Origin: Defluviicoccus sp.
GTDB taxonomy: Bacteria; Pseudomonadota; Alphaproteobacteria; MPNO01
Length of the DNA: 39,035 nt
Assembly: GCA_022823775.1 (NCBI GenBank)
Contig: JAJEHI010000042.1
Coordinates: forward strand, 1 to 39,035
Direction: 5' to 3'
The notes beneath the pieces are model-generated. The model was given only the letters and a program-made list of their open reading frames with translations, ran no database searches and was not told the origin of the DNA. The position numbers were made by a program, and so were the translations under genes. Shown in pieces: positions 1 to 9,953 of this stretch. Positions within the stretch are counted from its first letter, which is position 1. Every line of letters begins with the position of its first letter.

Positions 1-1091
1 CGGGCGAACGGAGAGGCCAGATGGTTCTGTTTCGCCCGAAAACGCGATCCGAGCTGCGCACGGGCCGTTCGTGGCCTGCGAATCCGCTCGTATTCGGCGA
101 GCGCCGCATCGGGATCGCCGGACGCCCATGAGACGGCTTCCGCGAGAATGCAGCCGTCCTCGATGGCCATGCAGGCACCCTGACCCAGATAAGGCAACAT
201 CGGGTGAGCGGAATCGCCGAGCAGCGTCACGCGCCCCTCGGTCCATCTGTCGAGCGGATCGCGGTCGTAGAGCGCCCACTTGTAGTATTTGTCGCTGGCT
301 TCGATCAGTCCCAGCAGGTCGGCGTTCCACCTGGCATAGGTCTCCATCAGCTCGGACCGGTCGCATTCGTGAGTCCACGATTCTTCGGTCCAGCCGTCGC
401 TGTCGCGATGGGCGACGAAATTGACCAGGCTGCCTCCGCTGCGGACCGGATAATGCACGACATGGCCGTGCGGTCCCCACCACGCGACCATCTGGCGCGC
501 GAAGGCCGGGTCGGGGAGCGCCTCGCCGGGGACCAGACCGCGCCAGCAAATGCAGCCCGTGAACCGCGGTTCGACATGACCGAAAAGACTGTCGCGGACC
601 GCCGAATGAATCCCGTCCGCGCCGATCGCGATATCGGCTTCGACGGATGTACCGTCGGCGAAATGCGCGACCGCATGGCGGGCGCGGGTCTCGGCGCCGG
701 TACATTCGGCACCCAGGCGAAACGCGCTGTCGGGCAGCTCCCTGATCAGCAGAGCCAGCAGATCGGCGCGGTGCATGGTGAGAAACGGCGCACCGTAGCG
801 CGCGGCGACATCGCCGGACCGCTTCGGTCTGGCGATCACGCGGCCGCTGCGGAAACTTCGGATAAGCTGTTCCTCCGCCTGAAACCCGATTTTCAGCGCG
901 GCGTCTTCGATGCCGAGATACCGGAACGCTTTCAGCGCGTTGGGGCTGAGATTGAGCCCCGCGCCGATTTCGCCCAGTTCGGCGGATTTCTCGTAGACCG
1001 CGACCTCGAAACCGCGTCGATGAAGAGCCAGCGCCGCCGCTGCCCCGCCGAGCCCGCCGCCGATGACGGCTATTCTGGCCACCCGTGTCAC
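1..1091 (-). CDS. FAD-dependent aromatic monooxygenase (salicylate hydroxylase-like), C-terminus cut by window edge
   Basis: Flavoprotein hydroxylase of the salicylate/3-hydroxybenzoate/6-hydroxynicotinate monooxygenase family, expected to use NAD(P)H and O2 to hydroxylate an aromatic or N-heteroaromatic acid in the cytoplasm. The N-terminus has the Rossmann FAD motif GGGLGG (residues 11-16). Later come the family motif IGADGIHS and, further on, GDSAHPMLPYLGQGACMAIEDG-type flavin-binding residues (GD, HP). The frame is open to base 1, so the last tens of residues are missing. A GTG at 1091 is taken as start, with GGAACC just upstream; GTG at 1082 is an alternative. It begins 49 bp after the ftsY stop and may be read through from that operon. 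Substrate is unknown. The pyridine-type cluster 4 kb away makes a NicC-like role conceivable, but the sequence reads closer to salicylate hydroxylases. Confidence 0.85.
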   Translation of the reverse strand, partial: MTRVARIAVIGGGLGGAAAALALHRRGFEVAVYEKSAELGEIGAGLNLSPNALKAFRYLGIEDAALKIGFQAEEQLIRSFRSGRVIARPKRSGDVAARYGAPFLTMHRADLLALLIRELPDSAFRLGAECTGAETRARHAVAHFADGTSVEADIAIGADGIHSAVRDSLFGHVEPRFTGCICWRGLVPGEALPDPAFARQMVAWWGPHGHVVHYPVRSGGSLVNFVAHRDSDGWTEESWTHECDRSELMETYARWNADLLGLIEASDKYYKWALYDRDPLDRWTEGRVTLLGDSAHPMLPYLGQGACMAIEDGCILAEAVSWASGDPDAALAEYERIRRPRTARAQLGSRFRAKQNHLASPFA

Positions 1092-1140
1092 ATCAGCGGT
1101 TCCGGGTCGATTTCGCGAAGCGCAGGCCCATGAATTTGCC

Positions 1141-2063
<923 letters not shown>

Positions 2064-2067
<4 letters not shown>

Positions 2068-3308
2068 CCTTCGAGAACGCCCCGGAGCACGCCGTCCGCG
2101 TGTCCCGCCACCCGCGCGGCAACGATACTGCCCGGCTCCGCCTTGCGGTCGAGCGCGATCCGGGCGAACTGCTCGGTGCGGCCACGGTCCGGGGTCTCGA
2201 CCAGCACGCGCTCGCGCCGGCCGCGCCGTGTATCGAGGTGCCGGGCCAGCCTGTCGGCGGCCAGCCGGCGCAGCGCCGCCGCCCGCGCCTTTCGGATCGG
2301 ACGCGGAACCTGCGGCATGCGTGCCGCCGGCGTGCCCGGCCGCTCCGAATAGGGAAACACGTGGAGCCAGGTGAGTCCGGCATCCTCGACCAGGGATTCG
2401 GTCTCTCCGAACATGCCATCGCTCTCGGTCGGGAAGCCCGCGATCAGGTCGGCGCCGAAGACCGCGTCCGGACGCAGGCCGCGCACCCGCTCGCAGAACC
2501 GGATCACGTCGGAGCGGCCGTGGCGGCGACGCATGCGCTTGAGGATCAGGTCCGATCCGGCCTGGACGCTCAGATGGAAATGCGGCATCAGCCGGTCGTG
2601 CTCCGCGATGGCGCACAGCAATGCGTCGTCGATTTCCGCCGGATCGAGCGAGGAGAGCCTGAGCCGCGGCAGGTCCGGCACCTCCGTGAGAATGCGCTGG
2701 ACCAGTACGCCCAACCCGACTTCGCCGTCGAGGTCGCTGCCGTAGTCGGTGATGTCGACGCCGGTCAGCACCACCTCGCGGTATCCGTTTCCCGTCAGGC
2801 GGCGGATCTGGGCGACGACCTCGGCCGGCGGCACCGAGCGGTTGGGGCCGCGCGCGAAAGGGATGATGCAGAACGTGCAGCGATGGTCGCAGCCCTGTTG
2901 TATCTGGACGAATGCGCGGGCGCGGCCCTCGATTCCCTCGATCAGATGGGTCGCGCCTTCGCGCGCGGCCATGATGTCGCCGACCTGGCGGTCCGGCGCG
3001 GTGCCGCGATAGCCCCGCGCCGACAGCTTCTCCCGGTTGCCGATGACCCGGTCGACCTCCGGCATGGCGGCGTAACGGTCGGGCTCGAGCTGGGCCGCGC
3101 ATCCCGTCACGACGATGCGCTTCAGCGGCGATGTCCGGCGCGCCCGGCGGATCGCCTGTCGCGCCTGTCGTTCGGCCTCCGCCGTTACCGCGCAGGTGTT
3201 GACGATCACCGCGTCGGTGAGACCGGCGTCCTCTGCCCGGCGGCGGATGATTTCCGATTCGACCGTATTCAGCCGGCAGCCGAAAGTGATGACCTCCGGC
3301 GCGCTCAT
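2064..3308 (-). CDS. mtaB: tRNA t6A37 methylthiotransferase MtaB
   Basis: Radical-SAM methylthiotransferase (414 aa) that converts N6-threonylcarbamoyladenosine to its 2-methylthio form at position 37 of tRNAs reading ANN codons. The N-terminal UPF0004 domain carries three cluster cysteines (C11 in FGCRLN, C39 in NTCAVT, C70 in TGCAAQ). The radical-SAM triad is C140-x3-C144-x2-C147 in QGCDHRCTFCIIP. A C-terminal TRAM-like segment follows about residue 350. MtaB is favoured over MiaB and RimO by the FGCRLN and CAVTAEA sequences. It overlaps both neighbours by ATGA (dapF upstream, ftsY downstream), a conserved alphaproteobacterial gene order. Confidence 0.95.
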
Positions 3309-4138
3309 GCCAGCAACGCCCCGTCGAGGGTGCCCCGGAAGGCGATCGCCACCGGGCCTGTCATGGCGACGCGGCCGTCCTCGCCCCAGACGATTTCGAG
3401 CGGCCCGCCGTCGAGCTCCATCGTCGCGCGGCGGCCCGCCAGCCCGCGCCGGTGCGCCGCGGCCAACGCCGCGCAGGCGCCGGTGCCGCAGGCCATGGTC
3501 AGCCCCGCGCCCCGTTCCCACACCCTGAGGCGCATCCGGTCCGGGCCGCGCGGCTCGGCGACGCCGATATTGGCGCGCTCGGGAAACATCGGGTCGTGCT
3601 CCAGCGACGGCCCCAGCGCGGCGAGATCGACCGCATCGGCGTCGTTGACGAAAAAGACGGCGTGCGGGTTGCCCATGCTGACCGCGACCGGGTCCTCTAG
3701 CGGCCCGCGCGCGAGCGGCAGGTGCAGCGTGTCCGCCGCCGAGGCGAGCGGGATGTCGCGCCAGTCGAAGCGCGGCTCGCCCATGTCCACCGTCACCGCA
3801 AGCGGGCCGGCACGCCGCGCCGCGAGCGTCCCCGCCCCGGTTTCCAGCCGCGCCGTCTCGCGCCCCGATTCCTCCATCGCCATCCATGCGACGCAGCGGG
3901 CCGCGTTGCCGCAGGCCTCGGCCTCCCCGCCGTCGGCGTTGTGGATGGAGAACGCCGCATCCGCCGCGCCGTCCGCCGGCTCGCGGAGCACGATCAGCTG
4001 GTCGCATCCGATGCCGGTTCGCCGGTTCGCGATCGCGCGCACCCGTTCGGCACCGAGCGCGATCTCCCGCCGCCGTGCGTCGAGGATCACGAAGTCGTTG
4101 CCGAGTCCGTGCATCTTGATGAATTCGGGTCGCTCCAT
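3305..4138 (-). CDS. dapF: diaminopimelate epimerase
   Basis: PLP-independent epimerase (277 aa) interconverting LL- and meso-2,6-diaminopimelate, the penultimate step to lysine and the source of the peptidoglycan cross-linking residue. The start KMHGLGNDFV (8-17) is diagnostic. The two catalytic cysteines lie in EACGNAARC (C76) and MACGTGAC (C217). Length fits the family. ATG 4138 is chosen because MERPEFIKMHG matches family N-termini; the open frame continues about 190 codons upstream only as a shadow of the gene on the other strand. It is the first gene of dapF-mtaB-ftsY, divergent from the GFA-like gene with 108 bp between them. Confidence 0.97.
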   Translation of the reverse strand: MERPEFIKMHGLGNDFVILDARRREIALGAERVRAIANRRTGIGCDQLIVLREPADGAADAAFSIHNADGGEAEACGNAARCVAWMAMEESGRETARLETGAGTLAARRAGPLAVTVDMGEPRFDWRDIPLASAADTLHLPLARGPLEDPVAVSMGNPHAVFFVNDADAVDLAALGPSLEHDPMFPERANIGVAEPRGPDRMRLRVWERGAGLTMACGTGACAALAAAHRRGLAGRRATMELDGGPLEIVWGEDGRVAMTGPVAIAFRGTLDGALLA

Positions 4139-4246
4139 GGCGGGCGTAATATCGTGCCGAAATCGCCGGAGTCCAGAAACTCGCGCCCGCGCCTTGCGCC
4201 GCCGGCCCCGCGCGATAGGCTCGCGCGAATCTTGTCGGGTACCGTC

Positions 4247-4738
4247 ATGGACGATTTCTCGCGGCTCTACCTGCGTCCGGACGACGCGGGGTTCGAGGCC
4301 CGGTACCGGGCCCGGTGCAAATGCGGCGCCGTTCGCTACGAGGTCTCCGGCGACCCGCTCAACGCCAAGATCTGCCACTGTGCCCATTGCCGGCACCGGC
4401 ACGGCGCACCGATGCAGTGGGCGGCGATCTTCCGCAAGCGCGACGTTCGCGTGACCTCCGGCATCGATTCCCTCCGCTTCTACAGCAGCAAGACGGACAC
4501 GCCGGAGCGGATTCTGCCCTGCCGGATCGATTGCGGCCGCTGCGGAACCCCCGTGGCGGACGAGGGAAGGCGGATGTGGCTCGCGTTCCCGCCGCTGTTC
4601 GATTTCGGCGACCCGGCTTCGGTTCCGGAGTCGTTCAGGCCGCGCTGCCACATTTTCTACGGCGCCCGTGTGCTCGACATCGACGACGCCCTGCCCAAAT
4701 GGGCGGGGCACGAGAACGCGTCGACGCGGCTGGGGTGA
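4247..4738 (+). CDS. GFA/CENP-V-fold zinc protein
   Basis: A 163-aa protein of the glutathione-dependent formaldehyde-activating enzyme (GFA)/CENP-V superfamily. The zinc-binding cysteines are visible as CKCG (C24, C26), CHCAHC (C43, C45, C48) and DCGRCG (C96, C99). Many members have no shown formaldehyde activity, so the substrate is not assigned. ATG 4247 is preferred; the frame is open far upstream only because of GC bias. It stands alone between the divergent dapF operon and a tiny convergent membrane-protein frame. Confidence 0.85.
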   Translation: MDDFSRLYLRPDDAGFEARYRARCKCGAVRYEVSGDPLNAKICHCAHCRHRHGAPMQWAAIFRKRDVRVTSGIDSLRFYSSKTDTPERILPCRIDCGRCGTPVADEGRRMWLAFPPLFDFGDPASVPESFRPRCHIFYGARVLDIDDALPKWAGHENASTRLG

Positions 4739-4756
4739 TGGAAGCGGCGGGCGTCC

Positions 4757-4870
4757 CTACCGGTCCAACATTCGCGGTTTCCCCGCGAGCCGCCACTCGA
4801 TCTCGGCGCAGATGAAGGCGACGACGGCGCCGACGATCATGAAGCCGAGGATGACAAACAGTTCGCCCAT
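4757..4870 (-). CDS. small single-span membrane protein (37 aa)
   Basis: A short frame whose product begins MGELFVILGF and holds one strongly hydrophobic helix (about residues 3-25) followed by a basic tail (KPRMLDR). The start at ATG 4870 is preceded at good spacing by an AAGGGA ribosome-binding site (4876-4881). A longer in-frame start exists, but its extra residues are basic and low-complexity. No family recognised. It is convergent with the GFA-like gene (18 bp between stops) and divergent from the molybdenum hydroxylase operon. Hydrophobicity and the ribosome site favour a real gene, but it could still be chance. Confidence 0.45.
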   Translation of the reverse strand: MGELFVILGFMIVGAVVAFICAEIEWRLAGKPRMLDR

Positions 4871-4932
4871 CCGGGTTCCCTTCCTGCTCCGGCGCACGAT
4901 AGCGCAACGCCGCCACCGCGGCCAAGGGCGGG

Positions 4933-4962
4933 TTGACACCTGGCGGGGCCCGGCCCGTTATT
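4933..4962 (+). promoter_or_regulatory. candidate sigma-70-type promoter for the molybdenum hydroxylase operon
   Basis: TTGACA at 4933-4938, an 18-nt spacer, then GTTATT at 4957-4962, ending 24 bp before the chosen GTG start. The -35 box contains the TTG that would be the longest possible start of the large-subunit gene, which argues against that upstream start. Confidence 0.4.
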
Positions 4963-4986
4963 GATCCCGCGACAGAGGTGCGGGAC

Positions 4987-7353
4987 GTGTATGTCGGACA
5001 GAGGTTGAGACGCCGCGAGGACGACAAGTTCCTCAAGGGGCGGGGGCGATTTGTCGACGATATCGAGCCGGCCGGCACCGCCCATGTCGTCTTCGTGCGT
5101 TCGCCCCATGCCCACGCGCGCGTAAACGGGATCGATCCCAGCGCCGCGACGGCGCTTCCCGGCGTGCTCAAGGTGCTCACCGCCGAGGACTGGCGGGCGG
5201 CTGGGCTCGGCGAGCTTACCTGCGTCCACCCCATGCCGTTCTCCGACGGGCGGCCGATGAACGAGGTGCTGCGGCCGGCGCTCGCCGCCGGGAAAGTGCA
5301 CCATGTGGGCGACACGGTGGCCGCCGTGGTCGCCGAGGACCGCTATGCCGCGCTCGACGGCGCCGAGGCGGTCGAGGTCGACTACGCGCCGCTGCCCGCC
5401 GTCACCGACATCGCGCGCAGCCTGGACGCGGACGCGCCCGTGCTGCACGAGCGGTTCGGCTCCAACCTGATCTTCGAGATCGAGCGCGGCGACCGCGCGG
5501 CGACGGAGGCGGCGTTCGCCTCCGCGTATCGCACCGTCTCGCTGACGCTGGACACCCACCGCGTCGCCGGCTGCCCGCTGGAGCCCCGCGCCTATCTCTC
5601 CGAGTTCGACGAGGCGACCGGCGACATCACGCTCTGGGCGACCAGCCAGACGCCGCATTACCTCAAGCGCTGGCTCGCCAAGTACGCGCTGCACGTTCCC
5701 GAGCACAAGCTCCGCGTGATCTCGCCCGATGTCGGCGGCGGGTTCGGGCTCAAATGCCATTTCGCGGTTGAGGTCTCGACGGTGGTGTGGGCCTCGATGC
5801 TCCTGAAGCGGCCGGTCAAGTGGACCTCGACCCGGGCCGAGGCGCTGATGTCGGATGCCCAGGCGCGCGACCACCACACGAAGGCGCGGATGGCCTTCGA
5901 CGGTGACGGCAAAATCCTCGCCCTCGAGATCGACACCATCGCCGCGCTCGGCGCCTATCTCTCCAACTTCGCGCCGAGCATTCCGGGCAACTCCTACCCG
6001 CAGACCGTCACCGGGCTCTACACCACGCCCAACCTGAATTTGCGGGTGCGCGGCGCCTACACCAACACGGTCCCCATCGACGCCTATCGCGGCTCGGGCC
6101 GGCCCGAGGCCACCTTCGTCAACGAGCGGCTTCTGGAGAACGGCGCGCGCGAGCTTGGCATCGACGTGGCCGAGATCCGCCGCCGCAACCTGATCCCGGC
6201 CGAAGCGTTCCCCTACACCACGCCGGTCGGACGGCCGTACGATTGCGGCGATCCGCCGGCGCTGTTCGACAAGCTGCTGGAGGTCGCCGATTACGAAGCG
6301 CTGCGGGCCGAGCAGAAGCGGCTCCGGCAAGACGGCGTCCGGATGGGGATCGGGATCGCCTGCTTCCTCGACAAGTCGGGCACCGGGTCGAGCCGCAACC
6401 TCGCGAGCCGCGGCGGACTCCACGGCGGCTACGAGAGCGCCATCGTGCGTGTCCATTCGGACGGCAAGGCGACCGTCTTCGTCGGCTCGCACAGCCACGG
6501 CCAGGGCCACGACACGACGTTCTGCCAGATCGCCGCCGACCGGCTCGGCCTCCCGATCGAGGACATCGCTCTGGTCGAGGGCGATACCGGGAGCGTGCCG
6601 TTCGGCAACGGCACCTGGGGCTCGCGCTCGCTGTCGGTCGGCGGGGTCGCGATCATGAAGGCCGCCGACCGGGTGATCGACAAGGCGAAGCGCCTGGCCT
6701 CCCACATGCTCGAATGCGCCGAGGAGGATCTGCTCTACGAGGATGCCGTCTTCTCGGTGCGCGGCACCGACCGCCGGCTGAGTTTCGAGGAGGTGGCCGA
6801 CGCCGCGTATCACGGCGCGGTGTTGCCGACCGACGGGTCGATGGAGCCCGGGCTGGAGGAAACCGTCTTCTACGAACCGCCCGACACCAACGACCCGCAG
6901 GCAATGCATCTCGCCGTGGTCCTGGTCGAGCCGCGTTCGGGCAAGGTGACGGTGCGCGACTATTTCACCGCCGACGATTGCGGCAACATCGTCAACCCGC
7001 TGATCGTCGAGGGCCAGGTCGTCGGCGGGCTCGCGCAGGGGCTGGGCCAGGCGCTGATGGAGCGCGTGGTCTATGACGGCGGCGGCGCGGGACAGCTTTT
7101 CTCCGGCACGCTGATGGACTACGCGCTGCCCCGCGCCTCCGACATGCCGGAAGTCGGCATGACCTTCCAGGAGACGCCGGCGCCGTCCAACCCGCTCGGC
7201 GTCAAAGGCGGCAGCGAGACCGGCACCATCGGCGCGCCGGCGGCGATCGGCAATGCGATCGTCGATGCGCTCTGGGATCTCGGGGTTCGCCACGTGCGCC
7301 AGCCCTACACGCCCGACGCGGTCTGGCGGGCGCTCGAGGACGCGGCGCAATGA
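4987..7353 (+). CDS. molybdenum hydroxylase large subunit (form II CoxL / xanthine dehydrogenase family)
   Basis: Molybdopterin-cytosine-dinucleotide-type catalytic subunit (788 aa) of the CO dehydrogenase/aldehyde oxidase/xanthine dehydrogenase family, which inserts water-derived oxygen next to ring nitrogens or into aldehydes. Visible are the N-terminal hammerhead-type domain (VGQRLRRREDDKFL onward), the Moco-binding GGGFGLK, the AYRGSGRPE loop (about residues 366-374), GSHSHGQGHDTTF, and the catalytic glutamate E744 in VKGGSETGTIGAP. The loop is the AYRGAGR type of form II enzymes, not the AYRCSFR of true CO dehydrogenase, so CO oxidation is unlikely. GTG 4987 is chosen because AGAGG lies 8 nt upstream (4974-4978); a longer TTG start at 4933 falls inside a promoter-like box. 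Its stop overlaps the small-subunit ATG (ATGA). The substrate may be a pyridine derivative given nicX downstream (inference). Confidence 0.92.
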   Translation: MYVGQRLRRREDDKFLKGRGRFVDDIEPAGTAHVVFVRSPHAHARVNGIDPSAATALPGVLKVLTAEDWRAAGLGELTCVHPMPFSDGRPMNEVLRPALAAGKVHHVGDTVAAVVAEDRYAALDGAEAVEVDYAPLPAVTDIARSLDADAPVLHERFGSNLIFEIERGDRAATEAAFASAYRTVSLTLDTHRVAGCPLEPRAYLSEFDEATGDITLWATSQTPHYLKRWLAKYALHVPEHKLRVISPDVGGGFGLKCHFAVEVSTVVWASMLLKRPVKWTSTRAEALMSDAQARDHHTKARMAFDGDGKILALEIDTIAALGAYLSNFAPSIPGNSYPQTVTGLYTTPNLNLRVRGAYTNTVPIDAYRGSGRPEATFVNERLLENGARELGIDVAEIRRRNLIPAEAFPYTTPVGRPYDCGDPPALFDKLLEVADYEALRAEQKRLRQDGVRMGIGIACFLDKSGTGSSRNLASRGGLHGGYESAIVRVHSDGKATVFVGSHSHGQGHDTTFCQIAADRLGLPIEDIALVEGDTGSVPFGNGTWGSRSLSVGGVAIMKAADRVIDKAKRLASHMLECAEEDLLYEDAVFSVRGTDRRLSFEEVADAAYHGAVLPTDGSMEPGLEETVFYEPPDTNDPQAMHLAVVLVEPRSGKVTVRDYFTADDCGNIVNPLIVEGQVVGGLAQGLGQALMERVVYDGGGAGQLFSGTLMDYALPRASDMPEVGMTFQETPAPSNPLGVKGGSETGTIGAPAAIGNAIVDALWDLGVRHVRQPYTPDAVWRALEDAAQ

Positions 7354-7820
7354 TAACCGTCGCGCTTGACATCAACGGCCGCGAGCACAGGGCCGAGATC
7401 GATCCGAGGATGCTGCTCGTCGAGTTCATCCGCCGCCGCGCCGGGCTCACCGGCACCCATGTCGGGTGCGATACCAGCCAGTGCGGCGCCTGCACCGTCC
7501 ATCTCGACGGGATCGCGGTGAAGTCCTGCACCGTCTTCGCCGCCCAGGCCGAGGGGTGCGCGGTGACCACCATCGAGGGGGTCTCGCCGGAGGAGGGGCT
7601 CAGCCCGCTCCAGGCCGCCTTCAAGGAGCACCACGCGCTGCAATGCGGTTTCTGCACGCCCGGCATGATCATGAGCGCGCTCGACATGATCCGGCGCGGC
7701 GAGGCGGCGGACCGGGAAACGGTGCGCGCCGGGCTGGAGGGCAATCTCTGCCGCTGCACCGGCTACCGAAACATCGTTGCCGCGATCCTCGCCGGCGCCC
7801 AGGCGATGGCGGAAGGCTGA
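7350..7820 (+). CDS. molybdenum hydroxylase small subunit, two [2Fe-2S] clusters
   Basis: CoxS-type electron-transfer subunit (156 aa). The N-terminal plant-ferredoxin-like domain has C40-x4-C45-x2-C48 and C60. The C-terminal four-helix domain binds the second cluster through C99-x2-C102 (CGFCTPGM) and C134-x-C136 (CRCTGY). It carries electrons from Mo to the FAD of the medium subunit. It overlaps the large subunit upstream by ATGA and shares the single base 7820 with the start of the medium subunit (TGATG), so all three should be co-translated. Confidence 0.96.
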   Translation: MITVALDINGREHRAEIDPRMLLVEFIRRRAGLTGTHVGCDTSQCGACTVHLDGIAVKSCTVFAAQAEGCAVTTIEGVSPEEGLSPLQAAFKEHHALQCGFCTPGMIMSALDMIRRGEAADRETVRAGLEGNLCRCTGYRNIVAAILAGAQAMAEG

Positions 7821-8617
7821 TGTATCCGTACCGCTACCACCGGCCGGGCACGGTCGGCGATGCAGAGAACCTTCTGTCGGCCGGCGGGGACGCGCGCCCG
7901 CTCGCCGGCGGGATGAGCCTGATTCCGGTAATGAAGCACCGCCTGGCGGCGCCGTCCGACCTCGTCGACCTGGCGGCGCTCGGCGAGCTCGTCGGCATCT
8001 CCGTCGGGTCTGGCACGCTCGCGATCGGGGCGATGACACGGCACGCGACGGTGGCTGCCTCGGAGACGGTGCGGGACACCCTTCCGGCGCTCGCCGCGCT
8101 GGCCGGCGGGATCGGCGATCCGCTGGTGCGCAACCGGGGGACCATCGGCGGCTCGCTCGCCAACAACGACCCCGCCGCCTGCTACCCGTCGGCGGTGCTG
8201 GCGCTCGGCGCGGAGGTCGTCACCGCCCGGCGGAGCATCGCGGCGGGCGATTTCTTCACGGGCATGTTCGAGACCGCGCTGGAACCCGGCGAACTGATCG
8301 TCGAGGTGCGCTTTCCGATCCCCGCCGCCGCCAGCTACCGCAAGTTTCCCAACCCGGCGTCGCGGTTCTCCATCGTCGGCGTCTTCCTCGCGCGCTTCGC
8401 CGACGGCGCCGTCCGGGTGGCGGTTACCGGCGCCGGCCCCTCAGTCTTCAGGATCGAGGAATTCGAACGAGCGCTTTCCGCCTCGTTCCACCCGGAAGCG
8501 CTCGCCGGCCTCTCGGTGCCGCCGGACGGCCTCACCGACGACCTCCACGGCAGCGCCGCCTACCGCGCGCACCTGATCAAGGTGCTCACCGAGGACGCGG
8601 TGGCGGAGTGCGGCTGA
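7820..8617 (+). CDS. molybdenum hydroxylase FAD-binding medium subunit
   Basis: CoxM-type FAD subunit (265 aa) that passes electrons from the Fe-S clusters to the external acceptor. Visible FAD motifs are PLAGGMSLIPVMK (about 27-39), corresponding to the AGGxSLxP motif, and GDPLVRNRGTIGGSLANNDPA (99-119), with the TIGGS signature. The C-terminal CODH_C-like region contains VTGAGPSVFR. Start ATG 7820 overlaps the CoxS stop. No maturation genes (MobA-like nucleotidyltransferase, XdhC/CoxF) are adjacent, so cofactor insertion must be supplied from elsewhere. Confidence 0.95.
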   Translation: MYPYRYHRPGTVGDAENLLSAGGDARPLAGGMSLIPVMKHRLAAPSDLVDLAALGELVGISVGSGTLAIGAMTRHATVAASETVRDTLPALAALAGGIGDPLVRNRGTIGGSLANNDPAACYPSAVLALGAEVVTARRSIAAGDFFTGMFETALEPGELIVEVRFPIPAAASYRKFPNPASRFSIVGVFLARFADGAVRVAVTGAGPSVFRIEEFERALSASFHPEALAGLSVPPDGLTDDLHGSAAYRAHLIKVLTEDAVAECG

Positions 8618-8696
8618 GCGGGCGGGCGGCGAGAGCGGTTCCGTTGAAACCCGATACGCCCTAGACTCCCCCCGCCGCACTATCCGGAGGCCGAAG

Positions 8697-9950
8697 ATGG
8701 GTCGTTCCGGCTTCGATCGCATCCCTTACGCCTGGTATCACGACGAGGCGCTCTACCGGCTTGAGATCGAGCGTATCTTCGAGGGCGAGACCTGGTCGTT
8801 CCTCGGGCTCGAAGCCGAGATCCCGAACCCGGGCGATTTCCGCCGCACCTTCGTCGGCGAGGCGCCGATCGTCTACAACCGCGCGGAGGACGGGCGGGTG
8901 CACGCCTTCGTCAACCGCTGCTCGCATCGCGGCGCGCTGATCCAGCGCGAGAATTTCGGCAACGTCTCCGCCCATGTCTGCCTCTATCACAGCTGGACCT
9001 ACGATCTCGCGGGCGATCTGGTCGCGGTGCCCCACCGGCACGGCGTCGGCGGCAGCCCCGGGATGCCGGACGATTTCGACATGGAATGCCACGGGCTCCG
9101 CAAGCTCCGGGTGGACGGCGTCAACGGCGTCCTGTTCGCGACCTTCTCGGAGACCGTCGAGCCGCTGCGCGACTATCTCGGCCCGACCCACGTCGCCCAC
9201 CTGGAGCGCCTGTTCCGCGGACCCGTGCGGATTCTCGGCTATCAGCGCCAGGCGGTCCGCAGCAACTGGAAGGCCTATCTGGAGAACGTGCGGGATCACT
9301 ATCACGGGGCGCTGCTGCACGGCTTCCAGAGCACGTTCGGCATCAACCGCTCGACCCACGATTGCGGCTCGCGCATGGATCCGGAAGGCCGGCACAGCCT
9401 GCTCTTCGTCCGCCAGCCGCGCGAGGAATACGAGAACGCGCCGCCGCCGGAGACCGATCCCGGGCCGCTCCGCCCTCTCGACGAGGCGGCCGAGGGAACG
9501 AGGCTTTCGCTCCAGGACCCTACGCTGCTCCGTTTCGAGCGCGAGTTCGACGACGACCGCTCGACCACGATGTGCTCGATCTTTCCCAACAGCACCTTCC
9601 AGCAGATCCGGAACGCCCTCGCCGCGCGCCAGATCCGCCCCAGAGGGCCCGGCGCCTTCGACCTTGTCTTCACGATCTTCGGCTACGAGGACGACAGCGA
9701 GGAGATGACCGCGCACCGGTTGCGCCAGGCCAACATGGCGGGCCCCGCCGGATACGTCTCGCTGGAGGACGCTGAGGCGCTCGAATCCTGCCAGACCGGC
9801 CACCGCGCCGGCGGAAGCGACGCATCGGTGGTCGAGATGGGCGGGCGCGGGCCGATCCGGGACGGCGACGAGAAGCTCGACGATGTGATGATCCGCGGTT
9901 TCTGGTCCTACTATTGCGACATCATGGGCCTCGACCCGAACGAGGGTTGA
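8697..9950 (+). CDS. Rieske ring-hydroxylating oxygenase alpha subunit
   Basis: Catalytic subunit (417 aa) of a Rieske non-haem iron oxygenase. The Rieske cluster ligands are C75-x-H77 (RCSHRG) and C95-x2-H98 (CLYHSW). The mononuclear iron site is D200-x2-H203-x4-H208 in ENVRDHYHGALLH. The ENVxDxYHxxLLH form resembles the salicylate 5-hydroxylase/anthranilate 1,2-dioxygenase (NagG/AndAc) branch more than naphthalene or biphenyl dioxygenases, suggesting a substrate with a carboxylate on the ring. A strong GGAGG (8685-8689) precedes ATG 8697. The beta subunit follows after 3 bp. The ferredoxin and reductase needed to supply electrons are not encoded nearby. Confidence 0.93.
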   Translation: MGRSGFDRIPYAWYHDEALYRLEIERIFEGETWSFLGLEAEIPNPGDFRRTFVGEAPIVYNRAEDGRVHAFVNRCSHRGALIQRENFGNVSAHVCLYHSWTYDLAGDLVAVPHRHGVGGSPGMPDDFDMECHGLRKLRVDGVNGVLFATFSETVEPLRDYLGPTHVAHLERLFRGPVRILGYQRQAVRSNWKAYLENVRDHYHGALLHGFQSTFGINRSTHDCGSRMDPEGRHSLLFVRQPREEYENAPPPETDPGPLRPLDEAAEGTRLSLQDPTLLRFEREFDDDRSTTMCSIFPNSTFQQIRNALAARQIRPRGPGAFDLVFTIFGYEDDSEEMTAHRLRQANMAGPAGYVSLEDAEALESCQTGHRAGGSDASVVEMGGRGPIRDGDEKLDDVMIRGFWSYYCDIMGLDPNEG

Positions 9951-9953
9951 GTG

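Noticed and set aside
4987..7353. Annotation as true aerobic CO dehydrogenase.
   Set aside because: The active-site loop is AYRGSGR, not the AYRCSFR of CO-oxidising form I enzymes, and no cox accessory genes are present.
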